Source: Aplectana chamaeleonis (Eukaryota; Nematoda; Chromadorea; Rhabditida; Cosmocercidae). From it: a stretch of DNA of 64,000 nt. Shown piece after piece: positions 23,305 through 32,988 of this stretch (positions are counted from its first letter, which is position 1; each line of letters begins with the position of its first letter). The translations under genes and the position numbers were made by a program. The notes beneath the pieces were generated by a model. The model made no database searches. It was not told the origin of the DNA and was given only the letters and a program-made list of their open reading frames with translations. The stretch spans positions 1,197,501 through 1,261,500 of the forward strand of contig JAPDOI010000116.1 in NCBI GenBank assembly GCA_029168955.1, given 5' to 3'.

Positions 23305-23970
23305 TAAGTAAGAAATTACAAGTTTATCCACGTATTTTGGCTTCAAACCTGTGGTGAGCCGGTGATGCAACAGGAATCAGTGGTGTTCTAAATGTATTTT
23401 CATTAATAATACCTTTGTAGTTTTTGAAATTATGGCGCCTCGTTGTTTTTGACATTATGACGACTGTTTTCTCATATCACGCGTGCGTAGGCACGTGTAA
23501 TAAATTTGAATTTGAAAATCAGCTATTCTGCAAAAACATCAACAAATTTGCGCGTAAATGCATTTGCGTTGTGTGCACCTACACCACAAGCAGTTTATCT
23601 GACGCGTGAGTCCCGATGACCGAGGCGTCTGCGAGGATTAAGCTGGTGAAAAGTCCTCTAGAGGACTTTTCGCCTTAACCCGCCATCGTCGTCTAGCGCA
23701 CTCCTCAACAGGCGCAGTGTCTCACCGATGGCCTGTGGAAGGCGCTGGTTAATTAGCGAACATCAATGTTCTCGATAGTGATTTTCTAGGGGTTGTGATG
23801 GTAGTTTAAGAGCAACTAACTTCGAACTTCAACTCCAAGATTTTGATAGTAGCTTATTCAGGCCCTAAGTATCAGTACATCGATTTCTGTCAAGACTAAT
23901 AAACTCTTAGTTAACATTGATGTTAAAAGTCTTGATAACATCGTAGTTTGGCAAGTTTACTACCACCCCA
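23305..23970. other. No gene seen; includes outer arm of inverted repeat
   Basis: 23545-23655 is the outer arm described above. The remainder, to 23970, is unassigned. Confidence 0.4.
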
Positions 23971-24164
23971 GGTACTCTTTCGGAATAGACGACCCATTAG
24001 AGAAATTTCATGAAGGAATGTTCATTCCATTAGAGCCGTCAAATGATTTAGTCTTTTTCAAACGTACTAACTTTTTGATGTGACCAACCGAGCGGTCGGT
24101 GAATCTCAGACAATTGAAAATTTCATTGCATTCTTTAGTGGGTCGTCTATTCCGAAAGAGCACC
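23971..24164. mobile_element. 194 bp TIR element (copy 1), hAT-like
   Basis: Ends are GGTACTCTTTCGGAATAGAC and GTCTATTCCGAAAGAGCACC, with identical length (194 bp) and clear internal similarity to 50052-50245, which has an 8 bp target duplication. No matching duplication is visible here. Confidence 0.85.
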
Positions 24165-24377
24165 AAAAACCAAGGCAAGGAACGATATTTCACAAAGAAT
24201 GGATGTTTCCTTGTGAACCTTCTGTTCAGTGTGAAAGACGGTTCGCAAACGCTTTTGGAATCATGAAGAATTTGGAGCCGTCCGTTGTTTTCTGTACGCA
24301 GTTGATGTACTTTGCACATTGATTTGTGTCTTCACCGCCACTCTTGGAGGTTTTCCAAAATCCAAATCAACACTCAC

Positions 24378-24824
24378 TTTTGAAAATTATGTACCGAGGG
24401 AGGAGGCGCAGTATGTGCTGAAAAAAAATCATCGTGATTCTTGTCAGGGCAATTGCCTGAAATGTTAGGAAGATTGCTAACCTTCGGTAGTAGGAGCATG
24501 AGTAGACGCTTTCGTACTATGGACCGGAGTTTCGGAAGTAGTATGAGTCGGAGGGGAAGAAGGAGCAGTGGAAGCTTCGGTCTCTGTATGTGTTGCAATG
24601 GTTTCACGAGACGTCGTAGGAGGGGTGGTCGAATGAAGTATCGTTGTTGCTGCAAATGTTGTACCTGGCAATACTTGGATGACACTGCACATAGTTTTGT
24701 CGAATTATGAGCATAGCGTACTGCACCTGGTGGCGTAGTCGTTGCAGGATATGTCGTTGCCTCGACAGGAAGAGTAGTATGATCTCCTGTGTCACCCATG
24801 GCTATCGTCTCGGATTCTGGGTCT
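24378..24824 (-). CDS. Ser/Thr-rich ectodomain exons, probably of membrane-protein paralog 1
   Basis: Three exons splice in phase. Exon 24824-24727 (acceptor TTCTCAG, in phase 2, out phase 1 at CCAG|GTGCAG). Exon 24649-24482 (acceptor TTTGCAG, out phase 1 at GAAG|GTTAGC). Exon 24417-24378 (acceptor TTTTTCAG, out phase 2 at AAAA|GTGAGT). Together about 100 residues, dominated by Thr, Ser and Pro, as in a mucin-like O-glycosylated stalk. The next compatible phase-2 acceptor exon on this strand that I found is the membrane exon at 2417-1994. The paralog at 35523-32989 has the same phase pattern (2 to 1, 1 to 2, 2 to 0), which is why I link them, although the intron would be 22 kb. The signal-peptide exon upstream was not found. 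Confidence 0.6.
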
Positions 24825-25628
24825 CTGAGAAGCAAACGATTGAGACGAAGAAGCGGAGATGAAGACGGTAAACCAACCACTTTGCGGTGTGTTAATAGCG
24901 AGACTGGGAGCCGCTCGGTTGGTCAAGGATTTGTTGTTGAAGCCCGGGAGAGATAGGAGGCTGTTTCAATTCTGTATCGAGAGTTCATTATCATCGTTCT
25001 CAAGAACTCAGAACGTCGGAGGGCCGTGTGCCCGGGAATTTCCGACCAAGGGCGAGCGGCGGGGGCCATGTTTTGCGAGCGGAGAATCATCAGGCGCGAG
25101 GCGGGGGCGCACCGAATTTTGTTAGCTCGGTCCTGCAGGGAAAATTCGAAACAGAGGAAAACATGTTCGCTCAGGCAAATCGTATTACACTTTGAACGCT
25201 AGAATCAAACCCGTGCCACATACGGAGCACAATTTTATCATAAGTTCACTGCAGGCAGCCTCGAGTAAGTACTTACATCATCGCGCACTTCGCGCGGTGG
25301 CAGTAAGGTAAGTTCCCCAGTCTATCGATTAGACTTGAATGGGACACCCACCATGGAGTTTGGAAAATTTTGGAGAAGGGTATAGCATCCGCCCAGGGTG
25401 TGGGAGGGATGGTTCCCGGAGATCGTTATACAAGGAACCAATCATTTAAGCGATGACGACGTGGAGATGTTCTGCCGGGCCCCGCACCCCTTTGCTTGGA
25501 TGTCCGGGCGTCGCGCCCATTATGAGTCATGGGGCTGGGGCGGGGACCTGTTGGGCGCCAGGCGCGGATGGGGGCCCCGCCTCGCTGAGTGGTGGGTACG
25601 GGGACGCGGCCCTCCGACGTTCTGAGCA
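24825..25628. other. No gene seen
   Basis: GC-rich patches (25020-25130, 25480-25620) give long overlapping frames in several phases, a composition artefact. The missing 5' exon of the Thr-rich gene could lie here but cannot be identified. Confidence 0.35.
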
Positions 25629-25777
25629 TAACATCGGCATGGATCCTGAAGAGACTTCGCGTTCCCCATTGGAGGTTGGCACAAACTCGGTGCACCTATG
25701 TTATAGCACATGGCACCGAGTTTGCGCCAACCTTCGACAGTAAACGCGAAGTCTTTTCAGGATCCATGCGGACGTTA
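25629..25777. mobile_element. ~149 bp TIR element (copy 1)
   Basis: TAACATCGGCATGGATCCTG at the left and a matching inverted end CAGGATCCATGC at the right. Inner stem words GAGGTTGGCACAAACTCGGT and complement are present. A second copy lies at 56773-56920 inside intron 6 of CAP gene B. Confidence 0.85.
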
Positions 25778-26149
25778 GTTTCAGGCTAGCGTTGCTGTGT
25801 CCTCTGTTGAATAATGTTATCCACCCCACCCACCCCAATCGACTCATTGATTGTGGGACAGATTTTTACATTGGAGCACGCTTTTCGCGCTAGCCTACCA
25901 TCTTCTCAGAAAGTGTCAATATGACAATTTTGCAGGATTTCTCCATAGTACGAGCTAATTTCAAGGGTAGAACGGCTCAATTAACATGTATAACTGGCTT
26001 CGATATAGTCTGACTTTGACTGAAATTGCTATGGAGATTTCTTCTGATTTTAAAGGTAGACGAACTTCACTGAAATGTAGATCAGGTTTTGGTGCGGAAT
26101 ATTGATGTATTGAAGTTGAATAAAAGCCTAATTTTGTGGTTCATATGCC
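25778..26149. other. No gene seen
   Basis: AT-rich unassigned spacer. Confidence 0.35.
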
Positions 26150-26545
26150 ATTAATCTAAAAAAAAAGATACATTGCTCACATTTGATCATTTTACCAATT
26201 AGAGGGCTTTGAAAGCATTCGAAAAAAATGTTCCGGATTTAACTTAAAATCCTCTCAGGTGGGTTATTTGGGGCGCTGATCGCAAATCTGGGATTTCATT
26301 TCCGATTTTACAAAGTTTTCGACTTGATTCGTTCAAAGCTTCCCTTCAGTGGAAAATTTGAAGGCAAATCGCGATTTCCGGTGAAATCGCGATAGATATG
26401 GCTCAAATTGTGTCTCTGAGGGGTTATTTGAAGTGCTGATCAGGAATCTGACGTCCGCTTGTCGATTTTTGACAGATTACGGTAGATTACGGTGGGTACA
26501 CGGAAGTTTGGTCAAAGTCTCAGGTTTTTTTCAAAATTTGTATGC
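26150..26545. repeat. Inverted, diverged copy of the 21.0-21.6 kb dispersed repeat
   Basis: Runs GGGTTATTTGGGGCGCTGAT to GATTACGGTAGATTACGGTG, in reverse order and orientation to 21230-21560. Confidence 0.65.
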
Positions 26546-26719
26546 AAGGGCTAATGGTTTCCACCGGAACATCCACTAAACATATGTGGAAATGGGGTTT
26601 GGTAGGGGAGTTTCGTGGGTCCTAATTTGATTTGATTTGATTTGATTTATTACACAGTAGAACCGTGTGATAGACAAACAACAAAACGAAACACCTTTAC
26701 GGCATGTTGATGAGACTAA

Positions 26720-27252
26720 GGCCCCGGTCATAGTTGGATGAGCCGACGTCTCCAGCCCGGTCGATACACACAGAATGCATTGGAAATGGAATGCAAAAAT
26801 CACTCGGTGTATCCCCCCCCCCCCGCACCCCCCAACACCCACCCGGTCGATACGTATGTTTAAAATGATGGAGTGAGATTGAGAAAATTACTCGATGTAT
26901 CCGACGCGGTCGATATCCATGCAATACGTGGATGACGGCGGATGAGAAAATCACCGGGTGGGCGGGTCGATGATAAAACATTGCGTATCACTAGAAAGCT
27001 AACCTTACTGCTACCTCCGTTACTTCACCATACTCTCCTTCACTATTTCTCTGAACAGGTGCAATCCTGTCGGCCACGTAATCATCGTCATATCTAGTTG
27101 GATACACCGAGTGATTTTCTCAACCTCACTCCATCATTTTAAACATACGTATCGACCGGGTGGGTGTTGGGGGGTGTTCGGGGGTGCGGGGGGGGATGTT
27201 GGGGGGAGTCGGTGGGTTACAGATGCAAATAGCACCAACTATGACCGGGGCC
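26720..27252. mobile_element. GGCC-terminal TIR element, 533 bp, TAA target duplication
   Basis: TAA|GGCCCCGGTCATAGTTGG at the left and CCAACTATGACCGGGGCC-type right end followed by TAA. Inside are inverted CACCCGGTCGATACGTATG words and poly-C/G tracts. Closest relative is 61124-61749 (TCA duplication). A 3 bp duplication plus GG-starting ends resembles PIF/Harbinger elements (inference). Confidence 0.9.
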
Positions 27253-27574
27253 TAAGATAGAGGGCAACAATAAAGGGAATAGATAAATTGACTAAGAGGC
27301 ATACACTGGCAACATGAAGATCTTTTAAGCATCGCTCTTGGGACAACAGACAGCTCTCGAGCGTCTTTTTGAATTCAGTGAACTTCCTAACTTCCAAATC
27401 TGACCGAAGTAATTTGTTGAATTCAGACCCCGCCCTATTGACAAAAAATTGCTGTCTTACATTCCGCGTGGCCCCAACAAGGGCCAATTTGACCGGCGCT
27501 CCCCTGGTGGGTGATGCTCTCTGGTTGAACAGCCGGCTAGCCTTGATAACAGCACTCCCATGAATGATCTTATA

Positions 27575-29395
27575 CAAGGTGTTTCAAAATTATTGGCGCG
27601 CGAATCGGCTTCCATTTTATGAGGGGTTGAGGGGTTCAACTTCTTTTTATTTCAAATTTTTGGATTTCATCGAGTCTCAGCTGTGTATTTCTCACCACTG
27701 TTCTGTAAATATTGATTCCTAAGTTAGTACGATCGAGGCTAATCCGAAGTGCGGTGCCACCATCGCAACGCAAAATTTGACGCACACGACGAGACACATC
27801 GCGAATCAGCTCAGACATACCCTAAATACTATAAGTCGTCTTCATCAGCTTGGTCCAAACTCTTACATAGCTTGTTAGAGCATTAAGATCAGTACCAGCG
27901 TATCTAAGGTTGTCAAGAGAGTGAGTGCCCGAGTTTACCGCTATTCGCGACTGTCGATAAAGTGGAAAGCTAGGAAAGGAATCTGTGGTTGGGAGCCATT
28001 TGGAAACTCGTCGGGAAGAAGCTGAATCCTTGTACACAACATTTAGAGCAAACCCGTCTGGTGTCCGCATACAAGAAGCTGAATTGAGACCGAAAGTTCA
28101 GGAAGCTCCAGCAATGTTGCACCGGAGTCACGCATTACGTTATGGCGCTTTTAGGGAGAACAAATTCTCAGTCTGAAGTTGTTAATGAAAAGCGAAGACG
28201 ACTGGTTAGCAGCTAGAAGAACCAGTAAGGTCCAACTGCGAGAAAATGTCACTGGTTGAACTGCTCATACGACTTCTGTAATAGTTTTGGGAGGCATCGC
28301 TAGCGAGAGTGTAACTCAACCCTTTTTCGTGGATTCTGACATGAAAATCAACAAGGAAGTTAACAGGAAAACGAGTATAGAGATTGAACCGTTGTTGAAG
28401 TTTCCGATGCGGCAGCAGACTCTGCTGCCTCACACTAGGCCATGGATACGCATACAAAGTGAAATCAGTTCAAGTTTGGTGTCGAAGTGTACTATGCTGA
28501 GTCAAACGCGCACGAAGAATCGCGGTCCTGCTCGTCGGACCTGCATCCGCTGGACTCTCTAGTGTGGTCCCTGATAGAGTCTGAGGTCTGTTATCATCGA
28601 CATGCAAAAGCGACCCACTGGAAGCCGTATTTAAAGGCAGTGGTCGCGATCAAATATGCTTGTCGTCTTTTTCTCTCCAAATCCTTCCCTGGGTCTCGAG
28701 TAGTGGGACCTATAAGAAAAAATCGCGAAAAAATCACTGTTTTGGGCCGAATTTGAAACCTGAACTTTCTTGTCTTTTGATGGTGGACGAGCCCTCTCCA
28801 CATCATCGGCATCGATGACCTCTTATATCAAGAACATCAGCTAGCTTGAAATTGAATGTCAATCAATGAACCTTCGAATTTATGTGTGTATCTAGTCAAA
28901 AACATTGACTGAGGTGATGCTTTCAATATTCAACCGTTTTTATTCGTTAAATTTGCATTTATTTCGTCCTCTGAATGTCGATGATTTTTGACTGCTCGGC
29001 ATGAGACTGCGATCTGTTTCGTCATCGCTGTGCACGTGTGCACGAACTAGCTTCTTTGGGCCCTAGAAACTCTATTTGTAGACCGTTTTTCACCGCGCTA
29101 CCTTCATAGTTTTTCAGCTGTTTTTGATCTAAGTTGATTTTTGTAGTTTTTTCGATAACGTTTTTCATCGTGACCACTGCCTTTAAGGAAGTCTTGGCTC
29201 CGTGACTGCTGCGACGTCTTCCTGAGACTACTTCGAGCCGATATTCGAACAGATGGCGGATATTTCCAGATCTGGCCACTGTTCTGCTCTAAAGCTAGTA
29301 TGAGTAAGAGTATCCATTTCGATTATTCTCAAATTCCAGCAACGGGTTTGAAAAACACATCAATATCTGCGCGCCAATAATTATGGAACACCCTG
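27575..29395 (+). mobile_element. Tc1/mariner-type element with transposase pseudogene
   Basis: TIRs are CAAGGTGTTTCAAAATTATT at the left and AATAATTATGGAACACCCTG at the right, with TA on both sides (27573-27574; 29396-29397). On the plus strand, decayed transposase is recognisable. GGIASESVTQPFFVDSDMK is at 28290-28350. A frameshifted DLHPLDSLVWSLIE block (the catalytic-domain DLNPLD motif) is near 28535-28580, and LLRADIRTDGGYFQ is after 29220. A 550 bp AAGGCA-TIR element splits the C-terminus; without it the element is about 1.27 kb, normal for the superfamily. Multiple stops and frameshifts make it inactive. Confidence 0.85.
28634..29183. mobile_element. AAGGCA-TIR element, 550 bp, nested in the Tc1/mariner element
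   Basis: TA|AAGGCAGTGGTCGCGATCAA at the left and CATCGTGACCACTGCCTT|TA at the right. Transposase homology continues on both sides, proving later insertion. Non-coding. Confidence 0.9.
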
Positions 29396-29639
29396 TACAT
29401 AATTATCATATCAAATCTTCTTCTCCTGTGCTCTAGAGTGGTTAGGCTCAATCCAGCGTTCCTGGTGACATGACACACGTTGCGATTAGTCTGAAACCAC
29501 GATGTACTGAAGAAAACTCAACGTGTTAAAGTATTCTGGACTTTCTCCAGCGCATCGATAGATCCCTTCTTGTATGGATTGAATACCACCGTACCATACT
29601 CCATTAGAGGACTTATATCGATAGTCCATCGATAAGTTG

Positions 29640-30240
29640 TATCGATTACTGGTGCATCATTCTTCGTTAAGCTTTTGAATATTCAAATATTTAAATATCT
29701 ATATCTTTATTATTTTGGTCTAAGATGAGCTCATCCAACTTTCCAAGCACTGATTTGGCGCTTCCCGGTGTATTTCGGCGCTTGCTTCCTGCTTTGCATT
29801 CTTGTCATCTATCCCCCCCCCTACCCAGCCCATTCTATAAGTTGAGTTAAGCTTCATTCTTCGTGCATAGAATACCCAGCCCACCACCATCGCCTTGTCA
29901 TTTTGTGCAGGATACTAGAGGAATTTTCAGTTATCTCATTATCAAAAGAACATGTGCGGGATTTACATATAGTTTTGTTTTTCACTATCCTGCGGCCAGA
30001 ACCCTCATACGATCTCATACATTTACAGTCCGTGCGGGTGCTGCTTATGTGTCTTTGAGAAGCACCGTTCCTCTGCAACCCCACTACTTGCTGTCCTTCA
30101 AACGAATGGCCTCAAAAATGATTCTAAGTCACTAGTTTTTATCACTGAATTGTTATCATTGTGATACTATACTAGAATGATGTATTTAATTGTTTTTATT
30201 GTTAATCTAACGTCTGTCTTAAACAGCGTAATGAATTATT
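29640..30240. other. Unassigned insertion between LINE blocks
   Basis: Interrupts the reverse transcriptase between EVYKTYI and MEYGTVV. AT-rich with a poly-C run at 29812. No inverted ends or coding frame that I can support; a TATAT word lies near both edges. Confidence 0.5.
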
Positions 30241-30659
30241 ATTATTATATATGTACGTTTTATACACCTCCGTCAGTACATTTGCATTGGTAGTAGAAAG
30301 TGCTCTAAAGGCGCTGTGCATTATCCTGTTAGCCGTGGACGCGATCTGGAGGCAGTGATCATAGAAATTTAGATCATCTTTGATAAGAAAACCATGGTCC
30401 TTGATCTCGTTGACCTCGCTCAACTGCATGCCGTCATTAGTATAGAAGCTACAAACTCGCCTCTTACTAAGCTTCATCACTTCAGTCTTTTCACTGGGAA
30501 TCGGCAGTTTCCATTCATTTGACCATTTGACCACATCATTTAGAGCTTTTTGCAAACATTTAGAGTTTTGTAACAGTAGAGTTAGTGCAAACATTAAGTG
30601 CAAAATGTTCGCAAACGTTTTGCAAACATTCTTTTACATTTAGAGCTAATTGGGATTTC

Positions 30660-30705
30660 CTAGGCTCTGAAGAAGGCGAAACATGCCAAAACGTCAACCA
30701 ATTAA
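30660..30705 (+). ncRNA. Hammerhead-ribozyme-like core (degraded)
   Basis: CTGAAGAAGGCGAAACATGC then CAAAACGTC fits the CUGANGA, stem II (GGC/GCC) and AAA parts of a minimal type I hammerhead. The expected G before AAA is A here. Motifs of this form are known from Penelope-like and related retroelements. Likely a relic; activity is doubtful. Confidence 0.35.
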
Positions 30706-31039
30706 AGAGGTTATAACAATCCTGGTCTCGCGTCAGCCGCGCAATACCACAAGTGTGAATCACCATGCCAAGATTTATTGAGGGTAACACGTGTGCGGTT
30801 CTACGAGGTGTTTAGCCGACTCGTTATGCAAGCTTTGCCTTACAGGCAGAAGATCACAGTGACAAGGCCATCTACTATCTCTGCCAATTTAGAAGTCATC
30901 AAACGACAGCACCTACACGAAGCAAGAGGACGGCGACTTCATTCACTTCACATGTCCTCTGTTTTTCAGTGAAATTTAGGTGCATTCATCGCGTGCTCCT
31001 GCTTGTGTATACTGCGTCTTCTTCTCCCCCCACACTTTC
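30706..31039. other. No gene seen
   Basis: Short frames only; unassigned. Confidence 0.35.
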
Positions 31040-31955
31040 TCTCTGTCTTTTCCCACAAGAACGATAGTTAAGTGCGCCAGAATTGGGCTACCGTAATCTT
31101 AGCCGTAAAATTAATTGTTTGGCGACGGTTTTTCACGGACGAAACAACTCATTCGACGGCAGATAATGGATTTTTGTTCGTCAGTGTCGTGTCGGCGCTC
31201 AATTCATAAAAGACCTCAAGAAGACGGTTTTTTGTTATTGAACAGCTCAGTGAGTGGACCCAAAAGGACTTTTTTATTTCTTGCGCTTCCTTTCAGTACT
31301 TTTCATGAGCGACGTAGTTTCTTCGCTTTTTCATGAAACTGATTGAAAACTGAACATGAGTACCGGAAAAATGGATGTTAACAGGAAAATCACGGAACGA
31401 GTTTTCCTAATTAACATTCAATAATTCTCATAACAAGGCAGTCATATTGGGAAGATAACTGCTTAAACTGGCAAAGATTCGTAGGTATCAGATAGTATTG
31501 GGAAGAGAATTGCTTAAACTAGCAAAGATTCATAGGTGTTAGATTTGGAGCAAACTGCTGATTACTTTTCGGGACATCGATAAACAAGCCGTCCCTACTA
31601 AAATGGTATGGTAGGAAATGATTTTGTTTTGAAAAATATTTCGGATTGTTTCTATAAGTAATTTGAAGAAATTAATGAATGTTAGCGCAAATTGAAGTTT
31701 GAATAATGGAAATTGTTGAGTACGCCTATAAAATTATCAGTCCAACTATTACCATTACCAGGAATCCCGAAAAAAGCAGATGAGATAGAAGTATTGAGAA
31801 AAGTCATGGTTTCTTACTATATGATTATCGCCGTCGAATGAGTCGTTTCGTCCGTGAAAAAGCGTCGCCAAACAATTTATTTTACGGCTAAGATTACGGT
31901 AGCCCGATGCTGGCGCACTTAACTATCGTTCTTGTTCTTTTCCCTCTCTCTGCAC
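31040..31955. mobile_element. ~915 bp TIR element with ~115 bp arms
   Basis: The left arm (AACGATAGTTAAGTGCGCCA, GGCTACCGTAATCTTAGCCG, TTTGGCGACGGTTTTTCACG) is the inverse of the right arm at about 31835-31955. The interior is AT-rich without a transposase frame. Confidence 0.85.
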
Positions 31956-32064
31956 AAGGAACACAGCAAATTTGGCTCCGAAATAGAGGATACACATTCT
32001 GAAGGCATCGGTATTCCCTCGAGAACATGAGTGATAAAGTCTATTCCTACACGTATGGTTTCCG

Positions 32065-32194
32065 TTTTCGATTAAGTCTGACGCATGGACCAGGCGGCTG
32101 GCCGTGCGGGATTGGCGGCCTCTTTGGAAAACGGGGTTTCGATTCGCGCGGGATGATCTACCGTCGCAGCCCTGTCCATTAATCAGACTAAAAT
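32065..32194. mobile_element. ~130 bp TIR element (copy 1), TAGTCTGA ends
   Basis: AAGTCTGACGCATGGAC at the left and GTCCATTAATCAGACTAAAA at the right, around a conserved GGCGGCTGGCCGTGCGGG core. Copy 2 lies at 43307-43431 inside intron 2 of CAP gene A. Confidence 0.85.
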
Positions 32195-32344
32195 TACTAC
32201 ACGAATTCTACTGTAGGGTTTACCCTGAGAAATTTACCTCCTTGTCCATGATAAACAGACAAGCACGCTCATACCGATCAGTGGACGAAGGGCTACCGTA
32301 ACCATTCTTGAACGAAACATGATAACGAAGGATAACACACGACC

Positions 32345-32470
32345 ATAACACGGGGGTATAAAAGGGCAGAGGAGCGGAATGCATTTACTCACACACCGCT
32401 CTAATCACTGGGAGACGTCAGTCGAAACGTCAGGCCGTAAATAAACACATTCCACATAACAACCTCGTCC
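32345..32470 (+). promoter_or_regulatory. TATA-box plus GAAACGTC motif, retroelement-terminus-like
   Basis: GGGGGTATAAAAGGGCAGAG (32354-32373) is followed some 45 bp later by GGGAGACGTCAGTCGAAACG and then AATAAACACATTCC. A TATA box followed by a GAAACGTC hammerhead-type end and an AATAAA resembles terminal repeats of Penelope-like elements. No coding part is attached here. Confidence 0.4.
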
Positions 32471-32988
32471 TGTGTAAATTGTAATTTCGAGAAATGCAAG
32501 ACAAAAACTTGTCCTTTCTAAATACACTCGCAAGTTCGTTGCTGGCAAAATTCTAGTGATGTATCATGAAGCTTGCTGACTTTTTTCCTGTGCGAAGCGA
32601 GTTGTGTTTCCGTCCGTGGCCTATTTTCGAGGTGTGTTTGATTGTTTTAGGTTATTTTTTTTGCTGTTGCTTTTAGCGTTTCAATTCTGTTTAACATTTT
32701 ATTTGTTGTTTTTTTCCAAAATTTTTTTTATGACCGGGTTGATTTTTGATTTAAAGATGCCTATCTATGCACACCTCTGCGTGCATCATTAAATAAATAA
32801 ACAAATATACTACATTACGGAAACGGTTGCGCATGAGTGTAATGTTGGTCTATGCCTGCGATTACTGACCAGGGTGAGCACCCTTTATTCGCACGGTTAA
32901 ATGATACTGTGAACGATAGTGTACAATGACGTTATTATTTAAAGTCTATTGGTGATTTCTTGTACCGTACTATAACTTCAGCTAACGT
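32471..32988. other. No gene seen; 3' flank of membrane-protein paralog 2
   Basis: T-rich plus strand (32640-32740) with low-complexity frames. No feature is supported. Confidence 0.4.

Larger units (their letters stand above)
20583..23655. repeat. Long, nested inverted-repeat region (~3.1 kb)
   Basis: The outer arms 20583-20695 and 23545-23655 are inverted copies sharing GACGCCTCGGTCATCGGGAC and GTGGTGTAGGTGCACACAAC. Inner arms near 20845-20975 and 21828-22125 are also inverted (ATTCCGGATGAAATGTAC; TAGGCAGCTGCGAAGAT). Other elements (21899-22058 and 22706-23304) are inserted inside. No transposase frame is visible, so it is either a non-autonomous element or a patchwork of two. Confidence 0.7.
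26622..30603 (-). pseudogene. Decayed CR1/jockey-type LINE with nested insertions
   Basis: Read on the minus strand, three blocks form one reverse transcriptase C-terminal region. 30603-30241 carries VVKWSNEWKLPI and EVYKTYI. About 29640-29398 carries MEYGTVVFNPYKKGS and IDALEKVQNTL. 27574-27253 carries YKIIHGSAVI and LFNQRA, down to a TAG stop. The 3' end reads AATAAATCAAATCAAATC, a short-repeat tail (26625-26657 on the plus strand). Insertions are a TIR element at 26720-27252 (TAA duplication), a Tc1/mariner-type element at 27575-29395 (TA duplication) and unassigned DNA at about 29640-30240. The 5' half is missing. It is dead, but it is a useful insertion clock. Confidence 0.85.

Noticed and set aside
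24008..24322. 103-residue minus-strand frame
   Set aside because: Runs across the hAT-like MITE; no homology to the same frame in the second copy.
25398..25743. Overlapping GC-rich frames as a gene
   Set aside because: Open in four phases at once because of composition; no splice or start support and overlaps a TIR element.
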